DNA from: Zeus faber | Taxonomy: Eukaryota; Chordata; Actinopteri; Zeiformes; Zeidae | DNA length: 64,000 bases | Assembly (NCBI GenBank): GCA_960531495.1 | Contig: OY482866.1 | Span: 1,550,001 to 1,614,000 of the forward strand | Reading direction: 5' to 3' | In this document: one piece after another, positions 61,386-64,000 of the stretch | Layout: each line of letters opens with the position of its first letter | How positions within the stretch are numbered: position 1 is the stretch's first letter | The notes under the pieces: model-generated | The model's database searches: none | What the model was told of the DNA's origin: nothing | What the model saw: the letters and a program-made list of their open reading frames with translations, nothing else | Program-made: the position numbers and the translations under genes

Positions 61386-61826
61386 TCATTTTTCTCTCAC
61401 ACTCCCTTCTGTTGTTCCCAGTGGAATGATACAAAAGGAAAATGCAATAATGCTTAAGTATAATATAATTGAGGCAAAGGGATCAGAAAATGATGTATAA
61501 ATTGAGTACAATACATTTATACAGAGATATTGTTTTATCTGTGTCCTTTTGATGGAGGGGCCAAGGAAAATGATGACCATATAACAAGGTGGGAAGTGGC
61601 CAGGTGTAATCAAATGTGGAGCAGAAGTCCAGCGGTGGAGCCGTCTGTGGGGCGCCAATGTTGGTGTAGAAAGCCCCTTCGATAACTGCTTCCAAAACAC
61701 ACATTTCTTCGGCTGTGGTAAGGGGAATGGCAGTAACCCAAGTAGCCAATGTAGGTATGGTTGAAGTGGTTCCATCGCAGTTGCAGGGTGAGCAGCGTTC
61801 AGCGTACACTCACGTTGTCTCCTCAA
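61386..61826 (-). pseudogene. Endogenous retrovirus Env-like N-terminal fragment
   Basis: Two overlapping minus-strand frames (61386-61826 and 61483-61809) follow directly after integrase-like sequence, the normal place for an env start. The 108-codon frame has a Cys pair (CSPCNC) and a stretch with Thr/Pro-rich and Trp-containing text, and then ends at a stop. It looks like part of a surface-subunit coding region, but I rely mainly on position and faint resemblance. There is no intact signal peptide or cleavage site, and the fragment is too short and interrupted to be functional. Alternative: unrelated repeat sequence. Confidence 0.4.
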
Positions 61827-61834
61827 CGAGTACC

Positions 61835-62085
61835 TAGAGGGGAGTAGGAACTTTCTTGCGATGAGATACGTGTATCCATATTGGTCGTTCTACCACCTTA
61901 ACTGCTGCTGCAGTGGTGCGGGTCCCTAACCCTGCTGGAAAGGTCCTAGGAATCTGGCAGAGTTCCAGCTTTTCCTCTGTAAGTCGCGATCACCACCCAT
62001 TCACCTGGTCAGCGGCCGTGTAGAGGTCCTTCAAGTGGGACGGGTAGGGCTGCTTTGACCTGGGCACATAGACTTAAACACTTGG
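61835..62085 (-). pseudogene. Endogenous retrovirus integrase C-terminal fragment
   Basis: On the minus strand, pieces in different frames match the C-terminal part of gammaretrovirus/epsilonretrovirus-like integrases. There is a Gly-Glu-Trp-Val segment near 61995, a GPFQ block near 61945, and the block with IWIHVSHRKK near 61870. This C-terminal domain normally binds DNA during integration. At least two frame changes and in-frame stops separate the blocks, so it is dead. The rest of pol is not found upstream (higher coordinates). Confidence 0.6.
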
Positions 62086-62239
62086 GTGAGAGACACATTT
62101 TGACAACATTGTTTGGTATAGGTCCAAGATTGTTAAATGGGCGTTAAATAGTTGAATAGCAGACTACAGGCTCAGTACAAAAATGAATGTATGCACACTC
62201 GTGTAACAACAGAATAATATTATCACAATGTCTAATATG
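62086..62239. other. Short unassigned segment
   Basis: Non-repetitive, AT-leaning sequence between the integrase fragment and the repeat cluster. Nothing is recognised. Confidence 0.5.
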
Positions 62240-63410
62240 TAGGAGATAATAGGCGGCCATTTTGACAAGCCCATGCATGGCACCACTAGAATATCAAATG
62301 ACACACTGGGACTGACGAGTGTGCAAAGATTTGTGAATTTCCAAGTATCTTTTGGAACATGAAATTGTACGTGTTGCCACGCCCACACCGTGTGCCAAAA
62401 TATATATGTATTTTAATAAGTTTTAGCTGTGAAGGTGTCTTGTAGACACTCGTCAAGTTTGAAGTCGATCCGATAAATCGCCAAGGAGGAGTTTCGCGAA
62501 AGTACAAAGCATAAATATGACTAAAAAGTCAGGAAAATTCAAAATGGCCGACTTCCTGTTGGGTTTCCGTCATGGCGGAAATATATATTTTTTCCAAGTC
62601 TAGAGAGGTTACAAATGTGTACCGAATTTTGGGAGTTTACGTGGAAAAAGGTGAATAGGTCAGAAAATTATTATTTTATTTTCTAGGGTGGCGTGGCAAC
62701 ACGTAAAATTTCATGTTCCAAAGATACTAATTCACGAAACTTTGCGCACTTGTTAGTCCCAGTGTGGCAATTGATATTGTATGAGTTGCCTGCATGGGCG
62801 TGGCAAAATGGCCCGACACACCCTGTTGAAAATTTCAAAACATCAAACCTATTCACTTTTTACCATGAAATTAACAAAATTCGGGACACTTTTGTAACTT
62901 CTTGGATTAAATGTGTAATTTTAGTCACTTTCCGTTCATTTTCTCACTTTGTACTTTCGTAAACTCCTCCGAGGCCATTTATCTGGCTTCAAACTTGGCG
63001 AGTGTCTACAAGACACCTTCACGATTAAAAGATATTAAAAAAAATAATAATTGTCACACGATGTGGCCGTGGCAAAGCGTTGGATTTCGTGTTCCAAAAA
63101 AAGCTGTGTTTTTGTAATATTTTATCCGCTTTTTATGCTTTGTACTTTCGTGAACTTCTCCAGGGGGATTTTTTGGATTGAGACTCATTGGGGATTAAAA
63201 GTTATTAAAACATTTTTTTTTCGTCACGATGCGGGTGTGGCAACGCGTTGAATTTTATGTTAAAAAAAACAGTTTACGTGACTTTTGGGGCCTTGAGAAA
63301 CTACAAAATTATTGCAAAACTTTGCACACTCTTCAGTCCCAGTGTGGCATTTAATATTCTATGGGTCCTATACATGGGCGTGTCAAAATGATCAACTAGA
63401 TGCAGTTATC
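62240..63410. repeat. Cluster of one repeat family: one inverted and two direct copies
   Basis: The unit contains, in order, GGCAACACG.A.AATTTCATGTTCC, a GCACACT...CAGTCCCAGTGTG block and CATGGGCGTGGCAAAATGGCC. A second part holds CTTTGTACTTTCGTAAACTC and GAGTGTCTACAAGACACCTT. The plus-oriented copy is at about 62690-63030, a more diverged plus copy at about 63050-63400, and a reverse copy at about 62250-62515. The inverted pair could form a hairpin with arms of several hundred bp. I recognise the style as a common teleost interspersed repeat but cannot name it. Open frames here are not coding. Confidence 0.8.
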
Positions 63411-63730
63411 GTGGATGAGGATGTCGGGGTCCTGGTGCTGGGGAAAGGAGGCCCATACCTATAGCAACATAGGTGTCGCCACATTCCTTCTGTCTCAATG
63501 CCATGTACGCTTGTATTTCTGGTTTTCCCAACGCAGTCATGATGCATTTTTCACTAGAGTACAAATGCATGGTATACAACAACATCCACATACAATTAAC
63601 AGAGCAGCAATGATAGCAACGTTGATTATGCATGATAAAATGAGGCCTTTTCATTTGGAAAACATAGAGTCCAACCAACCAGTGATGTGATCATCCATTC
63701 CTGCATTTTCTTTTAGTTCTACGCTCCGTG
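63400..63730 (-). pseudogene. Endogenous retrovirus Env transmembrane-subunit fragment
   Basis: One minus-strand frame (about 63570-63695) encodes a ~25-residue hydrophobic membrane span followed by a Cys-rich CGCCCIPC motif. That pattern is typical of the cytoplasmic border of gamma-type retroviral Env transmembrane subunits. A TGA sits a few residues before the span and another soon after the motif. In another frame the following sequence reads ALGKPEIQAYMALRQKE (about 63480-63530). The fragment is therefore broken by stops and at least one frameshift. It lies upstream of the integrase fragment in the minus direction, so it is not collinear with it. Confidence 0.55.
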
Positions 63731-64000
63731 AGTGGAGTAGCAATTCCTCCTACTGGTTCCTGTGTTTATAAGCACATTACTCCATGCCCCACAATCAATA
63801 TGGGTACCTTAAACCTCGTCCAGCCACCAGTCACTTGTTAGTCTAGGGTTGGTGGACCACGCATATTTCTCATTCCACTGGTACTGCTCCTACCCTGTGG
63901 AATCACACTTTATTATGGAACAGAAATCAACATTGAATGCCAGGATTTGTCCTTCATAGGCATAAATGACAAGAACTGTTTCTTTCATTCGGCCCCACTC
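63731..64000. other. Sequence to the right window edge, possibly more Env remnant
   Basis: The minus strand probably continues the ectodomain part of the Env remnant toward 64000, but frames are broken and I see no motif that proves it. No repeat noted. Confidence 0.3.

Overview
This is eukaryotic, almost certainly teleost fish, DNA from a repeat-dominated locus. The evidence is a fish-type tRNA-derived SINE, an L2-clade LINE with the same 3' tail, a Ty3/gypsy (Metaviridae) element with LTRs, (CA)n microsatellites, AT-rich spacers with spliceosomal exon remnants, and old retroviral fragments. There are no bacterial features. I cannot name the species. I found no intact single-copy host gene.

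Layout. (1) 1-565: two full copies and one partial copy of a 208-bp satellite. (2) 566-52193: a giant purine-rich array of 4/8-bp words (GAAA, GATT, GAAT), about 49 kb in total. It is organised into nested higher-order repeats marked by conserved landmark modules. It is interrupted by two retroposons, a complete SINE (1257-1477) and an internally deleted, inverted L2-type LINE (36981-39456). The LINE keeps its apurinic endonuclease domain but has lost its reverse transcriptase. (3) 52194-55110: the degenerate end of the array, (CA)n microsatellites, and a 2.43-kb deleted Ty3/gypsy element with a 5-bp target duplication. (4) 55110-57430: a GC-rich stretch, then AT-rich sequence with a possible promoter and first exon, and DNA-transposon-like remnants. 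(5) 57432-61141: a terminal exon encoding a basic Trp-rich helical domain, a fold-back element, and a decayed multi-exon pseudogene of an SGNH-hydrolase-like protein. (6) 61386-64000: minus-strand endogenous retrovirus fragments (integrase C-terminus, Env-like start, Env-like membrane segment) in an order that no single provirus explains, separated by an inverted/tandem repeat family.

How the parts relate. The array grew by repeated unequal duplication of blocks of about 0.7-2.4 kb, plus at least one block of about 3 kb copied some 10.2 kb away. The SINE and LINE probably share the same retrotransposition machinery, because their tails match over roughly 41 nt. Paralogous array units preserve the empty target sites of both insertions. 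The very long open frames on the minus strand of the array (up to 1000 codons of Phe/Leu/Ser/Ile/Asn/Gln) follow from base composition and are not genes.
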